A DNA stretch of 64,000 nt, from positions 27,300,955 through 27,364,954 of the forward strand of contig OY783191.1 of the NCBI GenBank assembly GCA_963678675.1, read 5' to 3'. The stretch comes from Xiphydria camelus (Eukaryota > Arthropoda > Insecta > Hymenoptera > Xiphydriidae). The notes under the pieces are model-generated. The model was not told the DNA's origin, ran no database searches, and saw only the letters and a program-made list of their open reading frames with translations. The number at the start of each line of letters is the position of its first letter. Position 1 is the stretch's first letter. A program made the position numbers and the translations under genes. Shown in pieces: positions 42,271 through 55,592 of the stretch.

Positions 42271-45200
42271 ACAAAATTGCAGAAGTTTTTTTCTCGACGG
42301 TCTTATATGTTTTTAGGGTTGCTAAATTCGACTTTATAGTTTGCTGCCTTGTAGGAGGTCGGCTTCATAGCCAAAAACACAACAAATCTGAATTTTTTAG
42401 CACTTTTTTCAGTTTTTTGCTTATATCTCAAAAACTGTACGTTTTTTTGAAGATGAGCGTTCCATACAAAATTAAAATAAATAAAATTTTCTATAAAATG
42501 CACTGGTCATCTTTGATATTATGATAAGCGGTCTCCGCGCTAGAGCTCAGTGAAAACCAGTGATTTTTTTATATTTTCACAAAAACGTCAAAAACACCAA
42601 CTTCCATCCCCTGCAACCCGAGAAATATATGTTAATAAACCCTTATATCACGTGTAAGTACATTATATATCATAAAAAAGACGTCTGCAATATTTAATTT
42701 TCTCATAAAGATTTTTGTGAGAAAAAGCTTCTTTTGAATAAGTTAAATGGCAAGCCATGTTTGATAAAAACATTAAGAAATTCTATTTAAAACTTATTAG
42801 GTAGTCGAGTCGATGGTTGCTAAAAGACTCAACGTGAGTTTATTACGACCAGTAATTTGAATACGCATTTCAACACTGCAAATTGCTCTTCCAACATTTC
42901 TGTTATGACCAGAATGTCGTCCATATAAACAACGACGTTACCCGCTCTAATTTCATCTTTAAAAATTGTGTTTATATATCGCTGAAAAGCAGCTGGAGCC
43001 GTCTTGATACCGAAGGGCATTTGCAAACATTCATATTGCCCTAACGGCGTGACGAATGATGTGTACTTTTTACGGAATCATCCGAGACTTTCAAGTGATA
43101 ATACCCATCCTTTAAATCTAATGACGAAAAGTATTTCTTATTTGACAATGCGTTAATCTGATCCTCAATTACGGGTAATGGATAATTATCTCTTTCCAAC
43201 ATATCATTTAAATGTCTGAAATCGATACACATTCTTACTTCTCCATTCTTTTTGTTTACCAGCACTATGGGAGATGCATACTCAGAGTCACTCGGCCTAA
43301 TGTACCCTTTTTCTAGCAAACTATCCAAACCAACACTTAACTTATTTTTTTGATCGTACGATAATCGTCGCGGCACCGAATGAAACATTTTATCATCTTT
43401 CAATCTTAATTTCAGCTCTTGTTTAACCGTTGGCTCATCTGGTCTTTCAGGCATCATGTACTCTTCTTTAAACAATTTCCTGAATTTCATCCGATCCTTT
43501 TCGTCGCCCTTTTCACTTATGTTTAGTCTATCGCTTGGTTCGTCTAATTCATCGACTTCAATGTGTAATACCTCGGATATTGCGTCGTTCTCCGTATCAA
43601 AATGTCTCTTCCAAGTAAAGCCGAAACTCTAAACGTATTTTCTGGAACAACGAAAATCGGTACATCCTCTTCGACTAAATTATACAAAGTAATTCGCGTC
43701 TTTACAGTCCCCATAATTTTAATCGGCGTTTGATTCACCCCTCTGTATGGCAATGAATTCGAATCAATTGGAAGCATCGACTCTTTATCAACGAACCTTT
43801 CTTTTATCATACTAATAGGACTTCCCGTGTCTAATTGCGTATCTAAATTCAAAATTCTTCGCGTACTCCCATCATTAACTTCAAATATTACTATCTCACC
43901 ACATTCTTCTTGAGACGCTGGCTCCTCGTAGATGTTGGTCACCTGCGGATGCGGTTTGGTCGATGCCTCAGATTTCTGCTTCTTATTCTTCAAATTCTCT
44001 GAATAGTCCTTCGCTTGATGCCCCATTCGGAAATATATGTAACACGCCCCTTTATCTCTTACTGGTCGCGGACAGTCTTTAGCAATATGATTGGGCTTGC
44101 TGCAATTGTAGCACTTCACTTGGTCTTTCTTGACGCTATTATACTTCTCACTTTTTACTTCACTTTCCTGATTCTTACTGTCTTTGTCTTGCTTTTCTGT
44201 TTTGATGCCACTCATCGTACTGATTGACGAACTCGTTCCTCTCGCACCACTCTTTATTTCCGCTGTAAGTGTGATCCTCTTGAACGCCAAAAGCAAATCT
44301 GTCTTTGCCTTAAGCCGTAACATTAATGCTTAATTTCTCAAGCCTCTTTCTGGAATACCTTCAATAATATACTCAATGATTTCCTCCTCATTTTCAAATG
44401 GTACACGATTGGCCAAAATCGTCTTGTCATAAAAATAATCATCGAAAGTTTCATTTATCTGCCACTTCCTATTCTCGAACTCCTTTTTGCTATTCAATTT
44501 GGTTGGACGGTGATCGAAGAACTCTTCCATGACCTTCAGTAAGTCTGTCAAACTCATCTCTCGATGATCTGCCTTTGCATTGAACCACGACGCTGCTTTC
44601 CCCTTTAATTTCGTAGTCACCAACAATTGCCCCAGCTGTTCATCCAGTTTAAACACACGTACCACATACTGCACTTGCTTTTGCCACTCAACAAATTCTG
44701 TTCCTTCACTGAAATCTGCCAATGACTCTCCAATTGTCTTTAAACTAGCCTTTAACACGCTGCTACTTGCTGTATCAACTGGTCGACCGTTACCAAGTTG
44801 AGCTTCCCGTCTCGTCACTCTCTTTCCCGTTCTAATAATGTCACCTTTTTACTCAATAATTCGCGTTATCTCTTCAGTAGTTGCAATTATCTCTGTAACT
44901 GATCATCTTGCTGATTTCCATTCCGACCATCAACATTTAACTGAGCGAGCATTCCCTCAGTTCGCAGCAGCTCCACTTGTTCACGTAAGAATTGATTTTA
45001 CAGCGGCTCACTTTTGTAGTCCCCACTTCAAAGTTCGGACGCCCCGAGTGACCCTTCTTATCTTTAGTTTTATGTTCGGTGACGCACCTTAGGTCGGCCT
45101 GCGAACAGTGGCGGTGCCGTCACGTTTTAGAGAGCAAGTTCTTTAACGCTCTTTTACGTGGAATAATTTTTTTGTTGATAACTTGTATATTTCTCGACTT

Positions 45201-45533
45201 GTAAGAGGTGGGACTGGGTGTTTTTGTAAAAATACCATCAAATCATTTTTTAGCGAGCTCTAGCGCCGTTACCGCTTGTCAGAAAATAAAAGATGACCAG
45301 TGCATTTTGTAGGAAATTTTATTTTCTTTAATTTAGTATGGAACACTCATGTTCAAAAAACGTACCGTTTTTGAGATATAAGCAAAAAACTGAAAAAATT
45401 GCTGAAAAATTCAGTTTTTTGCGTTTTTGGCTATGAAGCCGACCTCCTACAAGGCAGCAAACTATAAATTCAGATTCAGCAGCCCCAAAAACATATAAGA
45501 ACGTCGAGAAAAAAACTTCCGCAATTTTGTTAC
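42271..45533. mobile_element. Long-TIR element enclosing a gypsy remnant
   Basis: About 390 bp at each side are inverted copies: ACAAAATTGCAGAAGTTTTT at the left, AAAAACTTCCGCAATTTTGT at the right, continuing through GGAGGTCGGCTTCATAGCC and CAGTGCATTTT words to ~42660 and ~45165. Arms differ at many sites. The interior is a broken gypsy element on the minus strand. Confidence 0.65.
42829..44818 (-). pseudogene. Ty3/gypsy gag-protease-RT remnant
   Basis: Minus-strand pieces in order: gag 44818-44330 (KGKAASWFNAK, FFDHRPTK), knuckle and protease 44323-43544 (CYNCSKPNHIAKDC, then a degenerate second knuckle with CYIYFRMGHQAKDY; protease L-D-T-G-S), RT 43490-43041 (YASPIVLVNKK, SSLDLKDGYYHL) and 43026-42829 (MPFGIKTAPAAFQ, YMDD). 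Frameshifts separate all pieces, and there is no RNase H, integrase or LTR. It shares domain order with the complete element at 28.2 kb but is clearly another family. Dead. Confidence 0.8.
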
Positions 45534-46592
45534 GAAATCGGAGTTTTAAACACGCATTTACTGGACTATAGGTTATGAAAGGACAAGCAAGGTTTACTTT
45601 CTACATTGTAAGAACATTTTCCTAAGACCTAGTTCATTCCTTTTAGACCTGCAAACGTTAATTCTTAGCAGAGCTTACCAGTTCAAAATATTCGACCCGG
45701 GCCTTTTCGTGGAATGAGACTCCCTTTCGGCCCCGAAAGTGGTCCAAAATCGAGCTCCTATATCGAGCTACTATATCTTATTCAATTTAGACCTTACGCC
45801 AACCGCAATGACGATTTCTGGGGTGATAGGATGGAGTGGAAAATGATACGAGATGGTTATTCTTCCTCCTTCTCGTCCTCTCATCCTTATTTCTCCATCC
45901 TCATTGAACAGTGCAGTTCGAGCCGTACTATAAAAGTCTATTTACAAGTTTCAATTTCGTGTCCGTATCACACACGCGCTCTGCGTTAACTAGTACAAAA
46001 TATGTATGTCGTCCTGGCTTGAGGATCGTCCAATATATACGCCGTATACGGCGACTTAAATACAGCGAATGTGAAAAAAAAAGTAGCTTAGTTTAATATA
46101 CGCATTGAGTTATGTATCCCAAAATGAGTTCATTTGATTCAAAATCCTTTGTGCAAAAATGTTGTTTACCCATGCGTAGATACATGGGTAAGCTACGTAA
46201 TAGGAACAAAAAAGTTATGCAATTGGAAGTGTAAATCGACCTTTGCTCTAGCTATATACTTCGGATGCATATCGATAAGAAGATAGCGGGATCCGTCGAA
46301 TTATTATACTTTGTTGCGTAGCAGTCCCTCGACTACCATGGCGAGTAACGTCAACGGGGGGCCAACAAAATGATTCTTAGAATCTTCCCGACATACGCGT
46401 CTCCGTGTCCTTGCCCCATTGAAACAGACGAGCAGCAGTAAAGGGATGACGTCTGATCACGATACAAAGGAAAGGGCTGATCGAGAAAATTCGTCGCTCC
46501 AATGGCGAATAGGAATTCCTGAATTTGCGAACGACGAAACGCGCACGCGACCAGATCCGACGACGTTGCACTCGACGCACTCCGAGACAATC
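45534..46592. other. Unassigned sequence
   Basis: No gene recognised. AATATTCGACCCGGGCCTTTT at 45687 resembles words near 4.7 and 22.7 kb (an old dispersed repeat). Confidence 0.3.
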
Positions 46593-46740
46593 AAGGCCAT
46601 CACACGTGAAAAAACGTAAGCAGTAACAGTAAGGATTGACCAATCAGAAATATCATTCTTACGGAATTATGCTTAAACAGGCTTTCTGATTGGTCAATCC
46701 TTACTGTTACTGCTTACGTTTTTTTACGTGTGATGGCCTT
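46593..46740. mobile_element. Hairpin MITE with ~58-bp near-perfect arms
   Basis: AAGGCCATCACACGTGAAAA to CAGAAA pairs with TTTCTG to CGTGTGATGGCCTT; loop ~30 bp. Arms differ by about one base, so it is young or kept by gene conversion. Confidence 0.75.
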
Positions 46741-46986
46741 CATTCCGACGCTGTGAAGACACTTCGTGCATCTCCGGCACACATCGGTTCTTATATTGAT
46801 CATGAGGAGAGTGCGGGATACGCGGAGAGCGAAGCGCGTTGCGCATACGGACTCTAGCCTCAGCGAGTATTATAGCGGAGCGGACTCTAGCAGGGGGAGG
46901 ACAGGAGGGCGCAGGCCGCTGCACTCCGAGGCCGCTGCACGTCGTCTCTCCCACGCGCGCGAGGTTCGGCTAGTTTTCGACGCTGC
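46741..46986. other. Moderately GC-rich unassigned sequence
   Basis: CpG-containing stretch before the microsatellite; overlapping frames on both strands, none convincing. Confidence 0.25.
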
Positions 46987-47753
<767 letters not shown>

Positions 47754-48166
47754 GACGGCTCAGTCTGGAATTCATGGTAGGTGGTTTCTATGCGCGGGGT
47801 TGCGTTCTCGCGCTCGGTTGTATGTCGCCCGCGACCGCTTGTTCTAAATACGAAAAGCCCGACGGCGCGGCGGGGCTTTTTTTTTCTCCTCCGCAAGCTC
47901 ACAAAGAAAAGGGCCTGTACACCGCTGCAGGTTGCGCCACGGTCGGGAGGATTGCGCGCGTGCAGCCGCTGTTCCGTGCCGCGTCTCCTCCCCGTCGCCG
48001 TTCCGAAAGATTTTTTTCGGAGGCGGGGGCAAATTGTCGGGGCGTGAAGGGGCGAGGACAACATCGGCTTGAAGATACAACGCGAGTATGGGGCGTTCCA
48101 ACCAACCGTTACTTAGCCCACCATTTTAAGAATTTCAATATTTTGAAAACTGATCTGATAGATCCC
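47754..48166. other. GC-rich unassigned flank
   Basis: Between the microsatellite and a MITE; mixed frames on both strands, no recognisable protein. Confidence 0.25.
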
Positions 48167-48169
48167 TAA

Positions 48170-48305
48170 GGCCCACTTGTTCAATGTAAGTTCAAGGCTG
48201 GTTCAGCTTGAACTGCCGTTCTTAGTATATTTCGTGTCACACATATATACCAACAATGGCGGTTCACGCTGAACCAGCCTTGAACTTACATTGAAGAAGT
48301 GGGCC
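48170..48305. mobile_element. 136-bp hairpin MITE, TAA duplication
   Basis: GGCCCACTTGTTCAATGTAA and TTACATTGAAGAAGTGGGCC, flanked by TAA (48167-48169, 48306-48308). Harbinger-like by its TWA duplication. Confidence 0.75.
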
Positions 48306-48339
48306 TAAATAGGAGGAACATATCCCACGTAGAACTCGG

Positions 48340-48490
48340 GTTTTTCGATATTCTAACCTATTGGGGTTAAGTGCATATGATTTTTGAAAAATCTTCGAAA
48401 ATGGAAATTTTCATCACACATCGATAAGAAATGCATAGATCCCCCCCCCCCATAGATCTCAAAGAGATTTGAATAGATTCCTTTGTCGAC
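48340..48490. repeat. Dispersed repeat shared with 63.2 kb
   Basis: GAAAAATCTTCGAAAATGGA and AGATCTCAAAGAGATTT match the opposite strand of 63170-63330. A C-run follows at 48440-48451. Confidence 0.5.
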
Positions 48491-48509
48491 TATAGAGATA
48501 TAAGTACAT

Positions 48510-48790
48510 AAGGTAAGGGAGGGGAATAACGCCCGTTGGGTAACAACGCCCACTTCTGAATTTGGTGGTAAAAAACAGAGCGATCTCAACGCTGTGTACT
48601 GGCTTTAAGTTGCCGATGACCGGTAATTACGAGCCTAAACGTACAACGACTCGCGGCGCAGCGTTTATTTGTTATGAGTAAAATAAAGTTTGAGTGCTAG
48701 TGCAGTGAGCAGTTTTATTAAATATTGACTGCCAAGCAAGGTGAGTATTTCTCAGAATATGATATTCTTATCCCTGTAACTTTTCATGTA
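48510..48790 (+). repeat. Left end of a pogo-type element (AACGCCC motif)
   Basis: GGTAAGGGAGGGGAATAACG then two GTTGGGTAACAACGCCC-like words; AATAACGCCCAC and GTGGGCATTATTA recur at 50690-50725. This looks like another pogo-type family whose middle is interrupted by the 1.8-kb element. No right end was found. Confidence 0.45.
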
Positions 48791-50582
48791 CACTGTTAGA
48801 AGTGTTTGTGATTTCACAATATGACACTATACGGATGTGTAGGAAATTCAAAAATACATTTTTAATTTTAATAAGCAAACTTTGAATTCACTACAAAACT
48901 TTAAAAATCACAAATTTCGTTTTGATTTCCAAACACATAAATTAGGAAATAAAAAACTCGTACTTTTATTTAATCACTATCTCTTTAAATAAGCAACGTT
49001 CACTCTGAATTCCTAACGTCGTGTTTGTATTTCACAACAGCGTTTGAAAAAATAATACCCATATTTTTGGTTTTAAAACATGTATTGGAAAAACCTAAAA
49101 CGGCTCTTTTGAATTCACAATACATTGTGATGTTTCAATAGCGTCGTCGCGTCGGTTTAGTTTGCGTTTACGTGTCCACTGCAACGCATCGCATTGAAGA
49201 CGAAAAAGTTTGTGCGCGATTTTTATCACTTGCTCCTCCAAAATAGGAAATAAGGAATAAAATAGGTAAGTACATTATTCTTACTTACGAGTATGACTGT
49301 GATATTCATATGCATATGCCATGTACAATTGTGTGTTCATGCAGCATTAAAGAAATGTACTTTTGCTACTATTGCGACCACCAATCCAAGACGCTAAAAG
49401 ATCATCTGAGGCATATTAAATGTTTGTAACAATGTTAATTTATCGATTACAGGCCGCTCTCTATACGACGAAACTGCGAGCTGCCTCGTCCTCGTCGAGA
49501 AAAAAATTTGTTTCCGGCCAAAAAGCCTTCTTGGGGGATTTCTTGTCAGTTTCTTGACATATTTTGTATTTGGAATTCGTTATCCAGAAGGTTTAACAAA
49601 ATCCTTGGAATTCATACAAAGGTATGTAATTTTCAATTTTTATTTCAAAATAACTTTTGTTGATCATCTTAAATTGCACAATTATTTTTTTGTCGGGAAA
49701 AATTAGAAAACTAAAATATTTTTAGAAATTGTGTAAAAAAAACGGTTGTATAGGTACATATTTTACACTTTTAATACGATATCAGAAATTATGTTAATTT
49801 TAATTTTCTTTTAATCTCTTAAACTTCATTAAAATTTTTAAATAAATATTAATAATATTAATATTAATTAATATTATTAATAAATAAATAAATATTTTCG
49901 ATACATTATGAAAAAATGCCTTCTTCTATTTTCCAGATGGCTTTTGGACATAAATCCCCCAACAGGAAATAAAAGACCGCTTCGATCGAAGAGAAAAGGA
50001 ACTATATACGAACCTCTGCGGTCAAAAAACTGTGCGATGCATTGCGTGATCGCACAGATGCAATAGAAGATCTTGTCGAAGAATTGGTGTAAAAAAATTC
50101 TTGAATATAAATATTTTTTAAAGAATTTTTGCTATTTATATTATTACAGTCCTTACTTTCTCACTACATGTGTATAGTAAATTCCATAGACATCATACGG
50201 GTGGCAAATTCGTAGCAGTCGTACGAAAAGTACTATACCCGTATGCTATAATTAATGCACAATTGTATATCGATTTTAGTCAACGTCTTGCAATATTTTA
50301 ACACGCGTTTATAATTTTCTATACACATGTGTACTTTTTCTGGTATACTCGAGTACTTCGGTTTCGTAAAACGAGTATTGTGATTTCACAACACCTCATC
50401 TTTTGAATTTCACAGTACCGAAGCGCTTCTACTTTTCCACACAAAGAGAGTGTTGTGATTTTAAAATACAACGATTTCGGAATTCCTAACACCATTATGC
50501 ATTAGTTTTACTGTACACTCGTGTTTGTAAAAATGCTTCCATTACATTTATTGTGATTTCCTAATAGAAACTTCTAACAGTG
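48791..50582 (+). mobile_element. 1.79-kb TA-type element, copy 1
   Basis: Ends CACTGTTAGAAGTGTTTGTG and TAGAAACTTCTAACAGTG, flanked by TA (48789-48790, 50583-50584). Subterminal repeats contain TTGTGATTTCACAA and GAATTCCTAACA words. Related to the 5S-bearing MITE by its CACTGTTA end. Carries exon-like remnants. Confidence 0.8.
49355..50089 (+). pseudogene. Zinc-finger-like spliced gene remnant in the element
   Basis: A short frame after acceptor CATGCAG: MYFCYYCDHQSKTLKDHLRH with C-x2-C and His residues, like the first C2H2 finger of many insect proteins. A second exon-like piece (49454-49622; acceptor GATTACAG, donor GTATGT) ends in RYPEGLTKSLEFIQ and splices in frame to a third (from 49937) reading WLLDINPPTGNKRPL and a basic stretch. 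The first and second pieces do not stay in one frame. Identity unknown; perhaps a captured or self-encoded DNA-binding protein, now dead. Confidence 0.4.
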
Positions 50583-51235
50583 TAGACTCTATATCATTAT
50601 AACAAGTTAGCCTATAGCGTTGGATTGCGTGAATATTACATCCGTTTTTTATAACACCACATTTTGCCTTTTTATGTTAGTGCGGCTAATAACGCCCACT
50701 AGAAATCAACGGTGGGCATTATTATTAAACGCATGAAACTAAATCGTGTTTTTTTTGTTTTTTTTTTCAGATTAGATAAGAAAAGATCAGACCCTGTCAT
50801 TCGAGAAAGAGGTGAGTCCAGGGACAATACGACTATGGAGTCTGCACGTAAGGCCACGACCATGGGCTTGACTTTATTAATAGATAACCCGGGCCCGGAT
50901 TATTAACCCGGGCGGTCTCTGTTGCAGACTCGAATTCAGTAAAGGAGGAGAGCCATTCTGGATCCCTTTTCTACTCGATGAGATTTATGTCATTTTCTTG
51001 CTTATTAGGGGTACATCAAATGTGCAAAGTTATAGAATTGTGGCACGTGTCATTTAAGGGTGGTATAGGTTTGACTTCGATTCACTACTTTCACTGTTTT
51101 CTAGAGATATAGTTACATAATTCAGGAAGTTTACTGGTAGCTAAATGTTTAAAAAATGTCTGGCATACCCTAGATACCATCAACCTGCCATTACATGGGC
51201 ACAACAGACTATTGTTCGCAGACCACACTGTTAGA
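50583..51235. other. Spacer between the two inverted 1.8-kb elements
   Basis: Part of the interrupted pogo-type element. Near 50770 a T-rich tract and CAG acceptor precede a 45-codon open stretch (LDKKRSDPVIRERGESRDN) ending at 50906; not recognised. GGGCCCGGATTATTAACCCGGGC at 50890 is a short palindrome-like word. Confidence 0.35.
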
Positions 51236-53380
51236 AGTTTCTATTAGGAAATCACAATAAATGTAATGGAAGCATTTTTACAAACACGAGTGTACAGTAA
51301 AACTAATGCATAATGGTGTTAGGAATTCCGAAATCGTTGTATTTTAAAATCACAACACTCTCTTTGTGTGGAAAAGTAGAAGCGCTTCGGTACTGTGAAA
51401 TTCAAAAGATGAGGTGTTGTGAAATCACAATACTCGTTTTACGAAACCGAAGTACTCGAGTATACCAGAAAAAGTACACATGTGTATAGAAAATTATAAA
51501 CGCGTGTTAAAATATTGCAAGACGTTGACTAAAATCGATATACAATTGTGCATTAATTATAGCATACGGGTATAGTACTTTTCGTACGACTGCTACGAAT
51601 TTGCCACCCGTATGATGTCTATGGAATTTACTATACACATGTAGTGAGAAAGTAAGGACTGTAATAATATAAATAGCAAAAATTCTTTAAAAAATATTTA
51701 TATTCAAGAATTTTTTTACACCAATTCTTCGACAAGATCTTCTATTGCATCTGTGCGATCACGCAATGCATCGCACAGTTTTTTGACCGCAGAGGTTCGT
51801 ATATAGTTCCTTTTCTCTTCGATCGAAGCGGTCTTTTATTTCCTGTTGGGGGATTTATGTCCAAAAGCCATCTGGAAAATAGAAGAAGGCATTTTTTCAT
51901 AATGTATCGAAAATATTTATTTATTTATTAATAATATTAATTAATATTAATATTATTAATATTTATTTAAAAATTTTAATGAAGTTTAAGAGATTAAAAG
52001 AAAATTAAAATTAACATAATTTCTGATATCGTATTAAAAGTGTAAAATATGTACCTATACAACCGTTTTTTTTACACAATTTCTAAAAATATTTTAGTTT
52101 TCTAATTTTTCCCGACAAAAAAATAATTGTGCAATTTAAGATGATCAACAAAAATTATTTTGAAATAAAAATTGAAAATTACATACCTTTGTATGAATTC
52201 CAAGGATTTTGTTAAACCTTCTGGATAACGAATTCCAAATACAAAATATGTCAAGAAACTGACAAGAAATCCCCCAAGAAGGCTTTTTGGCCGGAAACAA
52301 ATTTTTTTCTCGACGAGGACGAGGCAGCTCGCAGTTTCGTCGTATAGAGAGCGGCCTGTAATCGATAAATTAACATTGTTACAAACATTTAATATGCCTC
52401 AGATGATCTTTTAGCGTCTTGGATTGGTGGTCGCAATAGTAGCAAAAGTACATTTCTTTAACGCTGCATGAACACACAATTGTACATGGCATATGCATAT
52501 GAATATCACAGTCATACTCGTAAGTAAGAATAATGTACTTACCTATTTTATTCCTTATTTCCTATTTTGGAGGAGCAAGTGATAAAAATCGCACACAAAC
52601 TTTTTCGTCTTCAATGCGATGCGTTGCAGTGGACACGTAAACGCAAACTAAACCGACGCGACGACGCTATTGAAACATCACAATGTATTGTTAATTCAAA
52701 AGAGCCGTTTTAGGTTTTTCCAATACATGTTTTAAAACCAAAAATATGGGTATTATTTTTTCAAACGCTGTTGTGAAATACAAACACGACGTTAGGAATT
52801 CAGAGTGAACGTTGCTTATTTAAAGAGATAGTGATTAAATAAAAGTACGAGTTTTTAATTTCCTAATATGTGTTTGGAAATCAAAACGAAATTTGTGATT
52901 TTTAAAGTTTTGTAGTGAATTCAAAGTTTGCTCATTAAAATTAAAAATGTATTTTTGAATTTCCTACACATCCGTATAGTGTCATATTGTGAAATCACAA
53001 ACACTTCTAACAGTGTAAACCGACGCGACGACGCTATTGAAACATCACAATGTATTGTGAATTCAAAAGAGCCATTTTAGGTTTTTCCCATACATGTTTT
53101 AAAACCAAATATGGGTATTATTTTTTCAAACGCTGTTGTGAAATACAAACACGACGTTAGGAATTCAGAGTGAACGTTGCTTATTTAAAGAGATAGTGAT
53201 TAAATAAAAGTACGAGTTTTTTATTTCCTAATATGTGTTTGGAAATCAAAACGAAATTTGTGATTTTTAAAGTTTTGTAGTGAATTCAAAGTTTGCTTAT
53301 TAAAATTAAAAATGTATTTTTGAATTTCCTACACATCCGTATAGTGTCATATTGTGAAATCACAAACACTTCTAACAGTG
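51236..53380 (-). mobile_element. 1.8-kb TA-type element, copy 2 (inverted, end duplicated)
   Basis: Reverse complement of copy 1 at high identity by eye: 51236-53015. The last ~364 bp is repeated at once (53018-53380), including an internal CTTCTAACAGTG end. The outer flanks are both CA. Zinc-finger-like remnants are at 52400-51700 on the minus strand. Confidence 0.8.
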
Positions 53381-53640
53381 CATTTTTGCATGGATTGCAG
53401 TAACCGATTATGGCATCCTGGATTGCCATACATTCTGACTTCGTTTACATTCTGTTAGACGATGATCAAAAAGTCCTGGAACTTAGCCAAGCAGAATCTA
53501 CTTGTTCACACCGTCGCCACGTGGAGGCATCCTGGTTACGGGTACTGTGGAGAGCGCTAGGCAGGACAAAATAGGATCGGGAAAATGATAACGAACATAA
53601 GGGATCATTCAAAACATGAAGAAATGAGAAGTAGCTGGAA
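53381..53640. other. Unassigned spacer
   Basis: No features beyond mixed-composition sequence. CACCGTCGCCACGTGGAGGC is unremarkable. Confidence 0.25.
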
Positions 53641-53642
53641 TA

Positions 53643-54873
53643 CCGTGGGTGGACTAGTTATTGACAATGCGCTAGTTACTGACAGGTAAGGCGCATTTTC
53701 AGTAATTTGAGCGAAATTTCGTTTTAGAAACATAGAAAAAGAATTTGGTGCGCATACTACAGGATCTTGTGTCTTTTCTCGCGTAAAATCATCGCTTGAC
53801 AATAGACCAATATAATTAAATCAAGTTTTCAAGGATATGCGGGCTGGTGTCAGCTCGCCTGCGTCGGCCATCTACAATAATGGTGTGAAAATTCGATCTC
53901 AGTTTTTTCTCTTAATTTTGACAATGTAGGTATTAAATATAAATAAAAATTATTCTTGTAGAAAAATAGTAAGTTAATTTATTAATTGAAATGATAAAAA
54001 AATTAAATACAAATTTATTTAATAAAAAAATTGGGGTGTCAATAATGTATCCTGTATAAGCTGCTATGTTCCTATTTGTGACACCGGTTTACCCGTCAAT
54101 TTCCTAACCTCACTTAATTTCTCAAGTACCTATTCAACACTTTGCAATTAAAATCATTTTGCCTATGAAAGTACATATGCTCTCTCATTTTAATTAAGAA
54201 AAAATAATATATATATTTTTTCTCTCGGGGGTAAAATGCACCACAAAAAAACCACAGGAAAGTACCTACACTGAAATCGAGTTATAAGCGGCATTAACAG
54301 CAGTGAGAAGGCAGGACTTTCTATTAATTCTAGAAAAATATAACAAAGAAGTCACTGAGCATTGCCAAAGAAATTAAACAAGAAATAATAAATGAGCCTT
54401 GAAAATTTGAATTAATAAGATCAATATGACTATCACAATTATTCGCTGCCATTAACAAGCTATATGTCAGAGAATGAAAATATTACGCCAAAAAAAAAAC
54501 AAATTTGTATTTTTATATGAAATAAAAGTTATTCTAATTATTTAGTAAGTAAATTTAATCGTTTATAATAATTTATAATGATAAATCAACACGCGCGACC
54601 TATTGTCAAAAACTAGCGCACTTGATGCCAGAAATACATCCACTTCAGTTTTGCCCCTGTCATAAACTCATCCACTTGAGACAAATATTTATTTATGTAA
54701 TATTAATTATTTGGATTAATTTTTTGAATATTTTTGACTGTTTGTTAGATGCCGAAGAGTCTAAAGTTTATTTTTATAAAGAAAACAAATTATTTTGCTA
54801 CAGAACATAATATTTAATTGTAGATTCAAGTGAATCCCTAACCAAAAAGTGTCAATAACTGGTCCACCCACGG
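53643..54873. mobile_element. Pogo-type element, 1.23 kb, TA duplication
   Basis: Ends CCGTGGGTGGACTAGTTATT and AATAACTGGTCCACCCACGG, flanked by TA (53641-53642, 54874-54875). Motifs TAGTTATTGACA/TGTCAATAACT recur (53655, 53678, 54041, 54600, 54848). No transposase recognised; internal frames are AT-rich chance frames. Confidence 0.75.
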
Positions 54874-54989
54874 TATACTAAATTCTCTAATGTCGGAGAT
54901 AGGAACAAGAGACCCTGTTACTCGATATCATTCTAGCTAAGTCTGAGATATGTGTTGATGCCATGGGTGCACCCCGAATCCATTGTGAA

Positions 54990-55345
54990 CTATGATACCT
55001 TTCAAAATTTCCAATACTTACTACTTCAACCCGTGTGGAAATCTGCCCAAGTTGGCCCAATTAATAATTGGGCGCCAATTAGGCCCCAATTGGGCGGCCC
55101 AATTTGAATAAAATATAATAAATCGAATAGATACAGTTGTTTGTTTTATTTATGTACCAGAAGTAAAAATAAATCTGGAAATTTAGAACTTATTCCGAAC
55201 TTTTAGTGACTGGAATTTGGGTCAGGTGATACGATGTAGTATTAGCGTTTAGTTGGGACTACATTGGGTAGCCCAATCAGGCCCCAACTAAGGTACTAGT
55301 TGGGGCTACATGTGGCACCCCAATCTGGCCCCAACTAAGGTACCT
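54990..55345. repeat. Cluster of TTGGGGC/GCCCCAA repeats
   Basis: Words such as GGCCCCAATTGGGC, GCCCCAACTAAGGTAC and GGGCCTGATTGGG recur. Similar words (TTACCCAATTGGGGCCCAAT) are at 60635. Probably ends of an unrecognised element family. Confidence 0.4.
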
Positions 55346-55516
55346 AATCACTACCCTAGCAAGAAATATTGTATAATTTTTATATTTTAATGTTGATAGC
55401 ATCGCCTCAGAAACTTTAATAAAAGTTGTAGATAATAACATTCTAATCTTTGCTTTATGATTTTTTTTTCTAGCTATTTTAGTTTAGGCGCTGCGGCTAT
55501 TTTTGTGTTTAGAAAT

Positions 55517-55592
55517 TCGCCAGAGCCGTCCCGGGAAAAGAGTACGGCCCTGGAGAGAGGCTGAAAACGTGCCCTTTTTCCGGGACGGCCCT
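55517..55592. repeat. Short inverted repeat AGAGCCGTCCCGG / CCGGGACGGCCCT
   Basis: Ends resemble the CAGGGCCGTCCCGG termini common in hAT-type MITEs. It is small and without a clear target duplication. Confidence 0.35.

Noticed and set aside
53605..53802. 65-codon minus-strand frame across the edge of the 53.6-kb element
   Set aside because: It crosses an element boundary, so it cannot be an ancestral gene.
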